Shown here: piece after piece, positions 1 to 6,107 of the stretch
Layout of the letters: each line of letters starts with the position of its first letter
Numbering within the stretch: position 1 is the stretch's first letter
Source: UKL13-2 sp964417885
GTDB taxonomy: Bacteria > Pseudomonadota > Gammaproteobacteria > Burkholderiales > Usitatibacteraceae
DNA: 11,070 bases
Assembly: GCA_964417885.1 (NCBI GenBank)
Contig: CAYQKN010000119.1
Location: 1 to 11,070, forward strand
Direction: 5' to 3'
The notes under the pieces: generated by a model
Databases searched by the model: none
Seen by the model: only the letters and a program-made list of their open reading frames with translations
What the model was told of the DNA's origin: nothing
Program-made: the position numbers and the translations under genes

Positions 1-203
1 GGCACACCGGCGAGGAGGGCGGGCACGATTTCATCTACCTGTTCACCCGCATGGGGCTGCTGCCGCGCGCGCAGGGCATCGGCTGGCTGATCCACAAACT
101 CGGTGCCGCGCTGGTGCTGGTTTCGCTGTTCTGGGCAGCGTGGCTGCTGTGGCAGCAGCGCAAGCGCGTGTCGGCAACGCCGTTGCTTGACGACGAAACC
201 TGA
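1..203 (+). CDS. C-terminal part of an inner-membrane protein
   Basis: Open frame from base 3 to the TGA at 201-203; the 5' end lies outside the window. The visible 66 residues contain HTGEEGGHDFIYLF, then one strongly hydrophobic helix (about ALVLVSLFWAAWLLW), then a basic QQRKR stretch and a short polar tail. By the positive-inside rule the C-terminus should be cytoplasmic. An HTGE segment just before a last membrane helix recalls PepSY-associated membrane proteins, but too little is present to name a family. A terminator-like hairpin lies 75 bases downstream. The gene converges on the BLUF gene. Confidence 0.6.
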   Translation, partial: HTGEEGGHDFIYLFTRMGLLPRAQGIGWLIHKLGAALVLVSLFWAAWLLWQQRKRVSATPLLDDET

Positions 204-277
204 GCCGGCCTGCCGGTTGTGATCCCCGGTTGCAGTTGGGGGCGACCCGCTGCAGGTTGCGCCTCGCCGCAAACCGG

Positions 278-297
278 GCGGGCGAGATGCCCGCTTT
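278..297 (+). terminator. Terminator-like hairpin after the membrane-protein gene
   Basis: GCGGGC (278-283), loop GAGAT, GCCCGC (289-294), then TTT. The 6-bp GC stem and short T-run on the + strand fit a weak intrinsic terminator for the gene ending at 203. The T-run is short, so efficiency is doubtful. The rest of 204-311 shows nothing else. Confidence 0.5.
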
Positions 298-311
298 CCC
301 GCAATCGGTGG

Positions 312-752
312 CTAGGCCTCGACCGGCTGGGCCTGCGGTGAGCCGAACTGCAAAAGCAGTTTCTTGACCAGCGACGGGTTGGCCTCGATCAGCTCGCGTG
401 TCAGCGGCATGTCGCCCGGCTCGACGCCGTCGTGACGGCCGCCCGGCGTGGTGTCCGCATCGAGGTCACGAAACCCCATCGACCAGCCGGCAAACTGCCG
501 CACCGCGATCTGCTGGCGCGAGCAGATGAAGAAGGCGCCGTGCCGCCGATCCTGGCTGATGGCGTCGGCCAGCCTGCACACGTGTTTGCGTTCGCCTTCC
601 AGCGCCTGGACAAAGGTGCCCTGCCAATACAGCAGCAGGCCGGTGATGCCGGTCCGGCTGTTGGCGACGCGGCTGCGGTGCAGCAGCGATGGCAGGTCAG
701 CGGTGTCGAAGGGCCGGTTCTGCCGGCTGGTATAGACCAGGGAATACAGCAT
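312..752 (-). CDS. BLUF-domain blue-light sensor, stand-alone
   Basis: 146 residues. The BLUF domain (about residues 1-97) is followed by a roughly 50-residue polar/helical tail with no output domain. BLUF domains bind FAD and rewire hydrogen bonds around a glutamine after blue light. All diagnostic residues are present: Y7, N31, Q49, W90 and M92. They keep a constant offset of 14 from AppA Y21/N45/Q63/W104/M106. The family signatures SRxANSRTGITGLLLY, LEG and AGWSMGF are intact. The ATG at 750-752 is preceded by GATGGAAAAAC, a modest ribosome-binding site. Stand-alone short BLUF proteins usually act by protein-protein contact, so the partner is probably encoded elsewhere. It is cytoplasmic. 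No EAL, GGDEF or HTH domain is fused or adjacent. Confidence 0.93.
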   Translation of the reverse strand: MLYSLVYTSRQNRPFDTADLPSLLHRSRVANSRTGITGLLLYWQGTFVQALEGERKHVCRLADAISQDRRHGAFFICSRQQIAVRQFAGWSMGFRDLDADTTPGGRHDGVEPGDMPLTRELIEANPSLVKKLLLQFGSPQAQPVEA

Positions 753-834
753 GTTTTTCCATCGCGTATTTGCCGCGGGCGACCTTCAGGGATCGCGCGT
801 GGCGGGGTATCGGCTGGTTGTCGCGGCGGGCAGG

Positions 835-881
835 TCCGGCGCGTCGCCCGCGCGGTTGGTCATGGCGCCTGGCGCGCCGGA
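835..881. repeat. 9-bp inverted repeat between lipoprotein and BLUF genes
   Basis: TCCGGCGCG (835-843) and CGCGCCGGA (873-881) are perfect inverted copies around a 29-base spacer. They sit downstream of the lipoprotein gene and upstream of the BLUF gene, both on the minus strand. It could be a weak transcription-ending structure. In DNA this GC-rich it may be chance. Confidence 0.3.
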
Positions 882-922
882 CCGGGCGTCGGCTTGCCGT
901 GCTGCGCCATGCCGGCGCCGGA

Positions 923-1153
923 CTATTTTGGTGGATTGGACTTGCCGCCGGTCTTGAAAGTCGGACTGGAGTGATCGTTGGCCTGCCCCGGCAGTGGCGA
1001 AGGCGTCTGGGCTGACTTAGGCACATCAGGAGCCGGCATCGGCGGCACCACCACCGGTGCGGTGATCGGCGGTGGCGGGTTGATCCTGTTGCAACCGGCC
1101 GGAATCAGCGCGGCGGCGAAGCAGGCGGCGGTCAGATATAGCGAACTCTTCAT
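923..1153 (-). CDS. Small proline-rich lipoprotein, function unknown
   Basis: 76 residues from the ATG at 1151-1153. A second ATG two codons upstream (1157-1159) is less likely, because the GGA of the ribosome-binding site is only one base from it but seven bases from the chosen start. An N-terminal signal sequence (MKSSLYLTAACFAAALIPAGC) ends in a lipobox-like PAGC; Pro at -3 is unusual, so lipidation is likely but not certain. The mature part (about 56 residues) is low-complexity and rich in Pro, Ser and Thr (PPPPITAPVVVPPMPAPDVP), and looks unstructured. It lies 93 bases after the beta/gamma-crystallin gene on the same strand and may share its transcript. No enzyme motif is visible. Probably an envelope peptide. 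Confidence 0.7.
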   Translation of the reverse strand: MKSSLYLTAACFAAALIPAGCNRINPPPPITAPVVVPPMPAPDVPKSAQTPSPLPGQANDHSSPTFKTGGKSNPPK

Positions 1154-1212
1154 TGTCATGTCCGGTGGATTCGCGTCCGGCAGCGGCAGTTGCCGCGGCC
1201 TTCGCGCGAGGT

Positions 1213-1237
1213 GGACAGCGGCGATGCGCCGCTGTCC
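1213..1237 (-). other. Strong 11-bp hairpin between crystallin and lipoprotein genes
   Basis: GGACAGCGGCG (1213-1223), loop ATG, CGCCGCTGTCC (1227-1237): a perfect 11-bp stem starting 10 bases past the crystallin stop. No T-run follows on the minus strand, so it is not a standard intrinsic terminator. It may protect the 3' end of the crystallin mRNA or reduce readthrough into the lipoprotein gene. Confidence 0.55.
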
Positions 1238-1246
1238 CGATACCTG

Positions 1247-1906
1247 CTAGCGCCAGTTCGGACGCTGGCTGTACGGATACTCGTCGGAGATGCGGCGACC
1301 GGAGGAGATCCTGTCGTTGAAGCCGGCCGGCAGCCTGGAATACTCGCCCGGACCGAAGGTGCGGCACTCGCCGTTGAAGTTGGCGTCGCTGCAGAACATC
1401 CAGTAGCCCGATTCGACACGCAGTGAAGAGGCGCGATCGTTGAAGCCGCTATTCTCGAAATTGGGCATGGCGTTGTTGCGCATCGACATCGAGCGTCCGC
1501 CCATGTCGACGTGTTCGTACAGGGTCGCGCGCGCGCCCCCTCTATTGCGGGCCGGTTCCGGCATGCGGCCGTTGTAACCGCGATCGGAGCCGGCGTTGCT
1601 GGCGAGCGGCCGCACCGAACTGACACGGCCGGTCAATCCGCCGAGGCCGGGATAGCGCCCCGGTCCCAGCACCTGGCAGTCGCCGCCGAAATCGGCGTCG
1701 ACGCACACTTCCCACTGGCCGCGATTGACGATCGCCGAGCGCGCGCGGTCGTTGAATCGCGTGTTGCCCAGGTTGGACATGGTCTGGTCGACGGTCATTT
1801 CACGACCGGCGAAATTGGCATCTTCATAAAACGTGACGGTGGCAGATGCGCTGCCGGCGGCGGCGAGGCAGAGGGCTGCGACGAGCGTGCTGAGTGTTTT
1901 TTTCAT
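1247..1906 (-). CDS. Secreted beta/gamma-crystallin family protein, two domains
   Basis: 219 residues. A Sec signal peptide (MKKTLSTLVAALCLAAAGSASA) has a likely cleavage near residue 22. Two beta/gamma-crystallin domains follow, at about 24-100 and 127-206, joined by a Gly/Arg/Pro linker. Each domain has two Greek-key motifs: FYEDANFAGREM and WEVCVDADFGGDCQVLGPG, then LYEHVDMGGRSM and WMFCSDANFNGECRTFGPG. The calcium motif (N/D)(N/D)xx(S/T)S is intact twice in domain 2 (NDRASS 156-161, NDRISS 197-202) and altered twice in domain 1 (NDRARS 52-57, TGRVSS 92-97). Paired cysteines in each domain suggest disulfides. The family gives compact, often Ca2+-binding extracytoplasmic proteins; a specific role cannot be read. 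The start is supported by AAAGGA seven to eight bases before the ATG. It lies 47 bases after the 59-aa gene on the same strand. Confidence 0.92.
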   Translation of the reverse strand: MKKTLSTLVAALCLAAAGSASATVTFYEDANFAGREMTVDQTMSNLGNTRFNDRARSAIVNRGQWEVCVDADFGGDCQVLGPGRYPGLGGLTGRVSSVRPLASNAGSDRGYNGRMPEPARNRGGARATLYEHVDMGGRSMSMRNNAMPNFENSGFNDRASSLRVESGYWMFCSDANFNGECRTFGPGEYSRLPAGFNDRISSGRRISDEYPYSQRPNWR

Positions 1907-1953
1907 GTTGAAAATCCTTTGGTGTAGGGAGAATGAATGTCAAACGGCAGTGG

Positions 1954-2133
1954 TCAGGACCGGGCCGGCGCGGGGGCGAGGTTGCCGCCCTCGTTTTCCC
2001 AGTCGCGTACGTCGCTCTTGTGCTGCTGCCTGTCGGCAAGCTGGTGTCTGACATGCCGGCGCTGCGCAAGTACCGCACCGATTGCGACGCCGCCTGCCAG
2101 TGCAAGCAGCCATGTCCAGTTTCTGTTGATCAT
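1954..2133 (-). CDS. 59-aa membrane-anchored small protein (KSDV..WENEGGNL type)
   Basis: 59 residues from the ATG at 2131-2133, chosen because AAGGAACC lies about eight bases upstream. The frame stays open further upstream, but that extension has no ribosome-binding site and is not membrane-like. One N-terminal helix (WTWLLALAGGVAIGAVLA) is followed by a basic RRHVRHQ patch and the motif HKSDVRDWENEGGNLAPAP. From memory, short proteins with this TM plus KSDV-W-N-EGGNL tail occur in beta-proteobacteria as hypothetical proteins; no function is known to me. The charge pattern puts the tail in the cytoplasm. It is divergent from the PRC-barrel gene, with 260 bases of shared upstream DNA. Confidence 0.75.
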   Translation of the reverse strand: MINRNWTWLLALAGGVAIGAVLAQRRHVRHQLADRQQHKSDVRDWENEGGNLAPAPARS

Positions 2134-2223
2134 CGTCGGGGTTCCTTGCGGTTTACGGGCAGGATTGCAGCTTGAGCGCGACGCGAAATGCTGTCGGTGC
2201 GCTGACGCACAGATCGCATCCGT

Positions 2224-2240
2224 GCCGCATCGCATGCGGC
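2224..2240. promoter_or_regulatory. Palindrome in the divergent promoter region
   Basis: GCCGCAT (2224-2230), CGC, ATGCGGC (2234-2240): a perfect 7-bp inverted repeat midway between the divergent 59-aa gene (starts 2133, minus) and the PRC-barrel gene (starts 2394, plus). The position suits a dimeric regulator binding site. No convincing sigma-70 boxes could be assigned around it. Confidence 0.3.
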
Positions 2241-2393
2241 GATTTCAATGTGTGCTGACAGACAGAGCGGTGCGCGACGGGCGTCTATTCTCGGCACTGA
2301 CTGCGGGGCATGCGTACAAGCAGCCGGCAGCACGCGTCAATCAGCGGACGCAGTCACGAACAAGAACCAGACAATCATTTACCGGAGAATCAA

Positions 2394-2837
2394 ATGAACT
2401 ACGTGGAACGCGACCAATTCGGCATGTACAAGAGCAGCATCGGCATCGTGCCCGGGCCGGAAATGAAGCACGGGCCCGGACCACACCTGATGGGTGCGGA
2501 TACCCTGGTCGGCAACGACGTCTTCAACAAGCAGGGCGAGGACCTGGGCGACATCAAGGAAATCATGCTCGACATGCGCAGCGGCAGGGTCGGCTACGCC
2601 GTGCTCTCGTTCGGCGGCTTCCTCGGCATGGGCGAAAAGCTGTTTGCGGTGCCATGGAATGCGCTGACCCTCGACACCGAGAACAAGCGCTTTGTGCTGA
2701 ACGTCGACAACGAGCGGCTCAAGCAGGCACCGGGTTTCAACAAGGAAAAATGGCCGGACATGGCCGACCAGGCCTGGGCCAAGGAAATCCACTCCTACTA
2801 CGGCACCGAGCCGTATGCGGAACTGCCGCGGGTCTAG
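2394..2837 (+). CDS. PRC-barrel domain protein
   Basis: 147 residues from the ATG at 2394, with GGAGA seven to eight bases upstream (ACCGGAGAATCAA). An upstream in-frame extension lacks a ribosome-binding site and reads as non-coding. A 33-residue N-terminus rich in Gly, Pro and His is followed by a PRC-barrel at about 34-110: VGNDVFNKQGEDLGDIKEIMLD, SGRVGYAVLSFGGFLGMGEKLFAVPWNAL and VLNVDNERLKQAPGF. The C-terminal helix carries WPDMADQAWAKEIHSYYG. No signal peptide or membrane segment is present. PRC-barrels are small beta-barrel partner domains (RimM and photosynthetic H subunits are the best known); soluble single-domain forms are common in proteobacteria and are often annotated as stress-related, which is only a suggestion here. 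It converges on the methyltransferase gene. Confidence 0.9.
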   Translation: MNYVERDQFGMYKSSIGIVPGPEMKHGPGPHLMGADTLVGNDVFNKQGEDLGDIKEIMLDMRSGRVGYAVLSFGGFLGMGEKLFAVPWNALTLDTENKRFVLNVDNERLKQAPGFNKEKWPDMADQAWAKEIHSYYGTEPYAELPRV

Positions 2838-2844
2838 CCTGAAT

Positions 2845-2873
2845 CGCGACTGGCAGCAGGGCTGCCGGTCGCG
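2845..2873. terminator. Hairpin between convergent PRC-barrel and methyltransferase genes
   Basis: CGCGACTGGCAGC (2845-2857), loop AGG, GCTGCCGGTCGCG (2861-2873): a 13-bp stem with one T-G wobble. It starts 8 bases after the + strand stop and ends 15 bases before the end of the minus-strand gene. It can form on either transcript. There is no T-run, so it is a likely bidirectional transcript-end structure rather than a classical intrinsic terminator. Confidence 0.5.
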
Positions 2874-2888
2874 CCCCGGTTGGTCCGG

Positions 2889-3548
2889 CTAGGCCTGGTC
2901 GCGGCAAAAATGCAGGAAATGTCCTTTGTATCGCTCGCCGCTTTGCTGCGTGGCGGCGGCGCGCGAGACCACGCTGCTGAAACCCGCCGCAGCCATGCGA
3001 CGGCAGAATGCATTGCGGTTGCCGCGATCCGGGTCGACGATGATGACGCTCGCGCGGCGCTCCGCATGCCGGTCGATGAAACCCGCCAGCGTGGCGGGCT
3101 GATTGCGTTCGTACAGCACGTCGCTGGCGATGATCAGGTCGAAGCGTCCCAATGACTGGTTGTCGCGGTCCCAGTGACCGGTCCGGTAGTCGAGCGGCCT
3201 GAGCCCGTTGAGCCGCAGGTTTTCATTGAGAAAGGCGGCCGCCAACGGATGGCGGTCGCTGGCGGTAATGTCGCCCTCGCGCCGGTGAATCACCAGGCTT
3301 GCCAGCGCCAGCCCGCAGCCGATCTCGAGGATGCGCTTGCCGGCGATGTCCTGCGTCTGCATCGCGTCCGCGAGGATGCGCGCCGAGGGCCAGACCAGGC
3401 CGAACATCGGCCACGCGGCGCTGGAGATGCCGGCCGCCTCGGCGAGGCCGTCGCGGTCCGCATATTGCAGGTTGTCGCGCAACGAGCGGATCTCGAACGC
3501 CGAGCCGCCGAGCGCGAACTGTTCGTGCTTGACCAGGTATCCGGGCAT
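2889..3548 (-). CDS. Class I SAM-dependent methyltransferase, METTL21/lysine-methyltransferase-like
   Basis: 219 residues. Motif I is KRILEIGCGLALASLVI (71-87), the acidic residue binding the SAM ribose is D98 (TASDRHP), and FDLIIASDVLYE (136-147) corresponds to the post-motif II region. The DVLYE segment and the preceding VWPSARILADAM match the seven-beta-strand protein-lysine methyltransferase group (METTL21/METTL23/ETFB-KMT type, often annotated in bacteria as nicotinamide N-methyltransferase-like), so a protein side chain is the most likely substrate. The protein is cytoplasmic. The ATG at 3546-3548 lacks a clear ribosome-binding site. It starts 43 bases after the fasciclin stop on the same strand, so translation may depend on readthrough from that gene. 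The substrate cannot be inferred. Confidence 0.85.
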   Translation of the reverse strand: MPGYLVKHEQFALGGSAFEIRSLRDNLQYADRDGLAEAAGISSAAWPMFGLVWPSARILADAMQTQDIAGKRILEIGCGLALASLVIHRREGDITASDRHPLAAAFLNENLRLNGLRPLDYRTGHWDRDNQSLGRFDLIIASDVLYERNQPATLAGFIDRHAERRASVIIVDPDRGNRNAFCRRMAAAGFSSVVSRAAATQQSGERYKGHFLHFCRDQA

Positions 3549-3591
3549 GACGTGATGACGCAGCCTGATGCGGGCACCGGGGTGCCGGCAA

Positions 3592-4065
<474 letters not shown>

Positions 4066-4168
4066 GCTGATTCTCCGGTTGGCTGCGGGGCGCGGTCCGT
4101 TGCGCGTGCCGGCTGCGCACTGGTCGCCGCCTGGCGGGCATGGGGGTGGTGACAGGCGCGTTGCCGTT

Positions 4169-4330
4169 TCACTTGGCGGTCAGGACGGTGTAGAGGTGGG
4201 CCACCAGCATCAGGCCGACAAAGATGCTGGGGGTGTAACCGCGGCCCCACATCTTGCTGTAGTTCCAGATCGGCAGCACCGCCACGACCAGCGCGATCAG
4301 TCCGATGAAAATCATGGTCGATATACTCAT
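4169..4330 (-). CDS. DUF3309-like 53-aa membrane peptide
   Basis: 53 residues from the ATG at 4328-4330, chosen because GGAGA lies five to six bases upstream (TTCGGAGACAAC). The frame continues upstream but the extra residues are not membrane-like and have no ribosome-binding site. Two hydrophobic segments, STMIFIGLIALVVAVLPIW and YTPSIFVGLMLVAHLYTVL, flank NYSKMWGRG. This layout of two helices around a PxWxYSxxWG turn is that of DUF3309 peptides (typical: GALPTWPYSRSWGYGPSGG); the second half here is less Gly-rich than usual. Small inner-membrane peptides of unknown role. First gene of a minus-strand run with fasciclin and the methyltransferase. Confidence 0.75.
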   Translation of the reverse strand: MSISTMIFIGLIALVVAVLPIWNYSKMWGRGYTPSIFVGLMLVAHLYTVLTAK

Positions 4331-4627
4331 GTTGTCTCCGAAGAGGTGCGCTGCTGACAACGTAAGTACACCGAGGTTTGATATCGCCGCCAAACGGGCC
4401 GGTTGCATGTCCGATATCGATAGTCCCTGCATCATGACAGACATGGTTGCCGGCCGTTGGCCTATTTCCGGCTTATTTTTGATTGCTGTGTGTGCTGGCG
4501 AACATATGGGCGCCGCTGCCGGCGCGTGCCGCGGTCGGACGCCTTTATCCATCGGCCTCGCCAGCCATTTTCGGCCTGCGAGCCGCGCCAGTGGCGGGGT
4601 TTGCCGGCGCGGCGGGGTGGTCCCGGT
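4331..4627. other. Intergenic stretch, 297 bases
   Basis: It lies between the end of the serine hydrolase and the start of the DUF3309-like gene, so it should hold the latter's promoter and the former's transcript end. An 8-bp inverted repeat (GCCGCGCC 4582-4589, GGCGCGGC 4606-4613) lies shortly after the hydrolase stop and could be a weak transcript-end hairpin. Codon pattern and length do not support a further gene. No clear promoter boxes are seen. Confidence 0.5.
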
Positions 4628-5995
4628 CTACGGGACGCGATGCGCGGTGCGCTTGATGCCGTTCTGCTCGATGACAAATTCTGCCGCGCGGCCATCCTTG
4701 ATTTCGCCGAAGGTAATGACGATCGGCGCGACCTTTGCAAAGAAGCGCGCGCTGGTCTCCGGAAAAATCTCGAATTCGCCCTGCCGGGTGGCCTGCGCGG
4801 TCACCTTCCCCTCGCTCACGCGGATGACGATGCTCATGTCATCGGTCAGCCGATAGCTGCCGGCATAGCGCGCCAGCACGTCGGCACCGACGCTTACAAC
4901 TTTCGGAAACTCGCGCGGCGCGAGGCTGTGACGCCGATCCATCAGGTGAAGGGCGATATCCATCAGCGGCACCGAAGTATTGGCGATGATGAACACGCCT
5001 TCCCGCGCGTCGCGATCGACCATCAGCGAGCTCGAGGAGCCGAAGGTGCCGCCGTCGTGATTCATGAATGTGCGACCGGCGAACGGAATGCTCATCCAGG
5101 CCAGCCCGATCGGGTTGATGCGGCCCGGCCCGATCTCGCGGGTGGTGGTGGCGAGGCTGATCGCTTTCGCCAGCGTGCTGTCTTTCAGCGCGGCAATGGC
5201 CTCGACGTATCGCCCCATGTCGCCGGCGGTGGAACGCACCGCACCGGCGCCAGCGTGCGCCAGCGGCATCACCCAGGCTGGAGTCGGCCGCAGGTTGGCG
5301 TCGTGCGGCTGTACCAGGCGGTCGGCGAACTTGGCGGCGTCGCTGGTGGTGCCGGTCATCGCCAGCGGCTTCAGCACCCGCTCGGTGAGCAATGCATCGT
5401 AGGAGTCGGCACCGGCCGCGCGCACCAGCACGTATCCCAGCAGGCCGAAGCCGATGTTGGAATATTCGTATTGCGCATTGCGCGCGCGGGTGGCGGTGAA
5501 ATTCTTGATGAAGTCGAGCAGGTCTGCCTCGGTGTAATCGGCATACGGATTCTTCGCATCGCGCGGCAGCATGTTGCTGGCCAGTCGCGGCAGCCCGGAG
5601 CGCTGGGTGGCCAGGTCGACCAGCCGGATCGCCACGCCATCCTTGTCGCGCAGCTTGAGGCCGGCGGGCAGGAACTTCTCGACCGGGTCGTCGAGCCTGG
5701 CTTCGCCTTTCTCGTCGGCAATCGCTAGCAGCAATCCGGTGAAAGTTTTGGTGACCGAACCGATTTCGAGCAGGTTGTCGGCGGCCAGCGGCTGGCCGTC
5801 GCGTGCCACACCGGCCGTCACTACGCGGATGCCGCCGGCATCGACCAGCGCCACCGCCACGCCTTTGGCGCGCTGGTTGGCAATCAGGTGCTTGTCCAGC
5901 AGCGCCGCCACTTCGGCATTGGTCGGCAGGGCCGCCATCGCGGGCAGGGACAGTAACAGCGGCAGCAGCAGGCCGGCGAGAACGGGTTTGCGCAT
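4628..5995 (-). CDS. Periplasmic serine hydrolase, beta-lactamase class C / esterase family
   Basis: 455 residues from the ATG at 5993-5995, with GGGAG six bases upstream. The frame opens further upstream but that part overlaps the neighbouring gene. The signal peptide is MRKPVLAGLLLPLLLSLPAMA. The serine hydrolase fold carries S80-V-T-K83 (nucleophile and base), Y178-S-N180 and H313-D-G-G, the three boxes of the AmpC/AmpH/EstB/DD-peptidase clan. HDGG in place of KTG is typical of the esterase/DD-peptidase-like branch, so true beta-lactam resistance is unlikely from sequence alone. After about residue 370 comes a beta-rich C-terminal domain (ARYAGSYRLTDDMSIVIRV ... ITFGEIKDGRAAEFVIEQNG), as in members with a lipocalin-like or DUF3471-type tail. 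The substrate may be a peptidoglycan peptide, D-amino peptide or ester. It starts 112 bases after the haem-protein gene on the same strand. Confidence 0.9.
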   Translation of the reverse strand: MRKPVLAGLLLPLLLSLPAMAALPTNAEVAALLDKHLIANQRAKGVAVALVDAGGIRVVTAGVARDGQPLAADNLLEIGSVTKTFTGLLLAIADEKGEARLDDPVEKFLPAGLKLRDKDGVAIRLVDLATQRSGLPRLASNMLPRDAKNPYADYTEADLLDFIKNFTATRARNAQYEYSNIGFGLLGYVLVRAAGADSYDALLTERVLKPLAMTGTTSDAAKFADRLVQPHDANLRPTPAWVMPLAHAGAGAVRSTAGDMGRYVEAIAALKDSTLAKAISLATTTREIGPGRINPIGLAWMSIPFAGRTFMNHDGGTFGSSSSLMVDRDAREGVFIIANTSVPLMDIALHLMDRRHSLAPREFPKVVSVGADVLARYAGSYRLTDDMSIVIRVSEGKVTAQATRQGEFEIFPETSARFFAKVAPIVITFGEIKDGRAAEFVIEQNGIKRTAHRVP

Positions 5996-6107
5996 GGTTG
6001 ACTCCCAAAAAGATGGCCTACTGTGGCACCGGTCATGACCCCGGGCAAGCCTTGGCCGATGAATCCGCCGCCCGGCGCGATGAATTGCCGATTGCGGTGA
6101 TGGCTGG

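Noticed and set aside
4457..5728. 423-codon open frame on the plus strand opposite the serine hydrolase
   Set aside because: Antisense shadow caused by high GC. The minus-strand frame has signal peptide, SVTK, YSN and HDGG motifs; the plus frame shows no domain and no ribosome-binding site.
4628..5995. Calling the serine hydrolase an AmpC beta-lactamase
   Set aside because: The third box is HDGG rather than KTG and there is an extra C-terminal domain. The clan includes esterases and peptidases, so antibiotic resistance is not supported.
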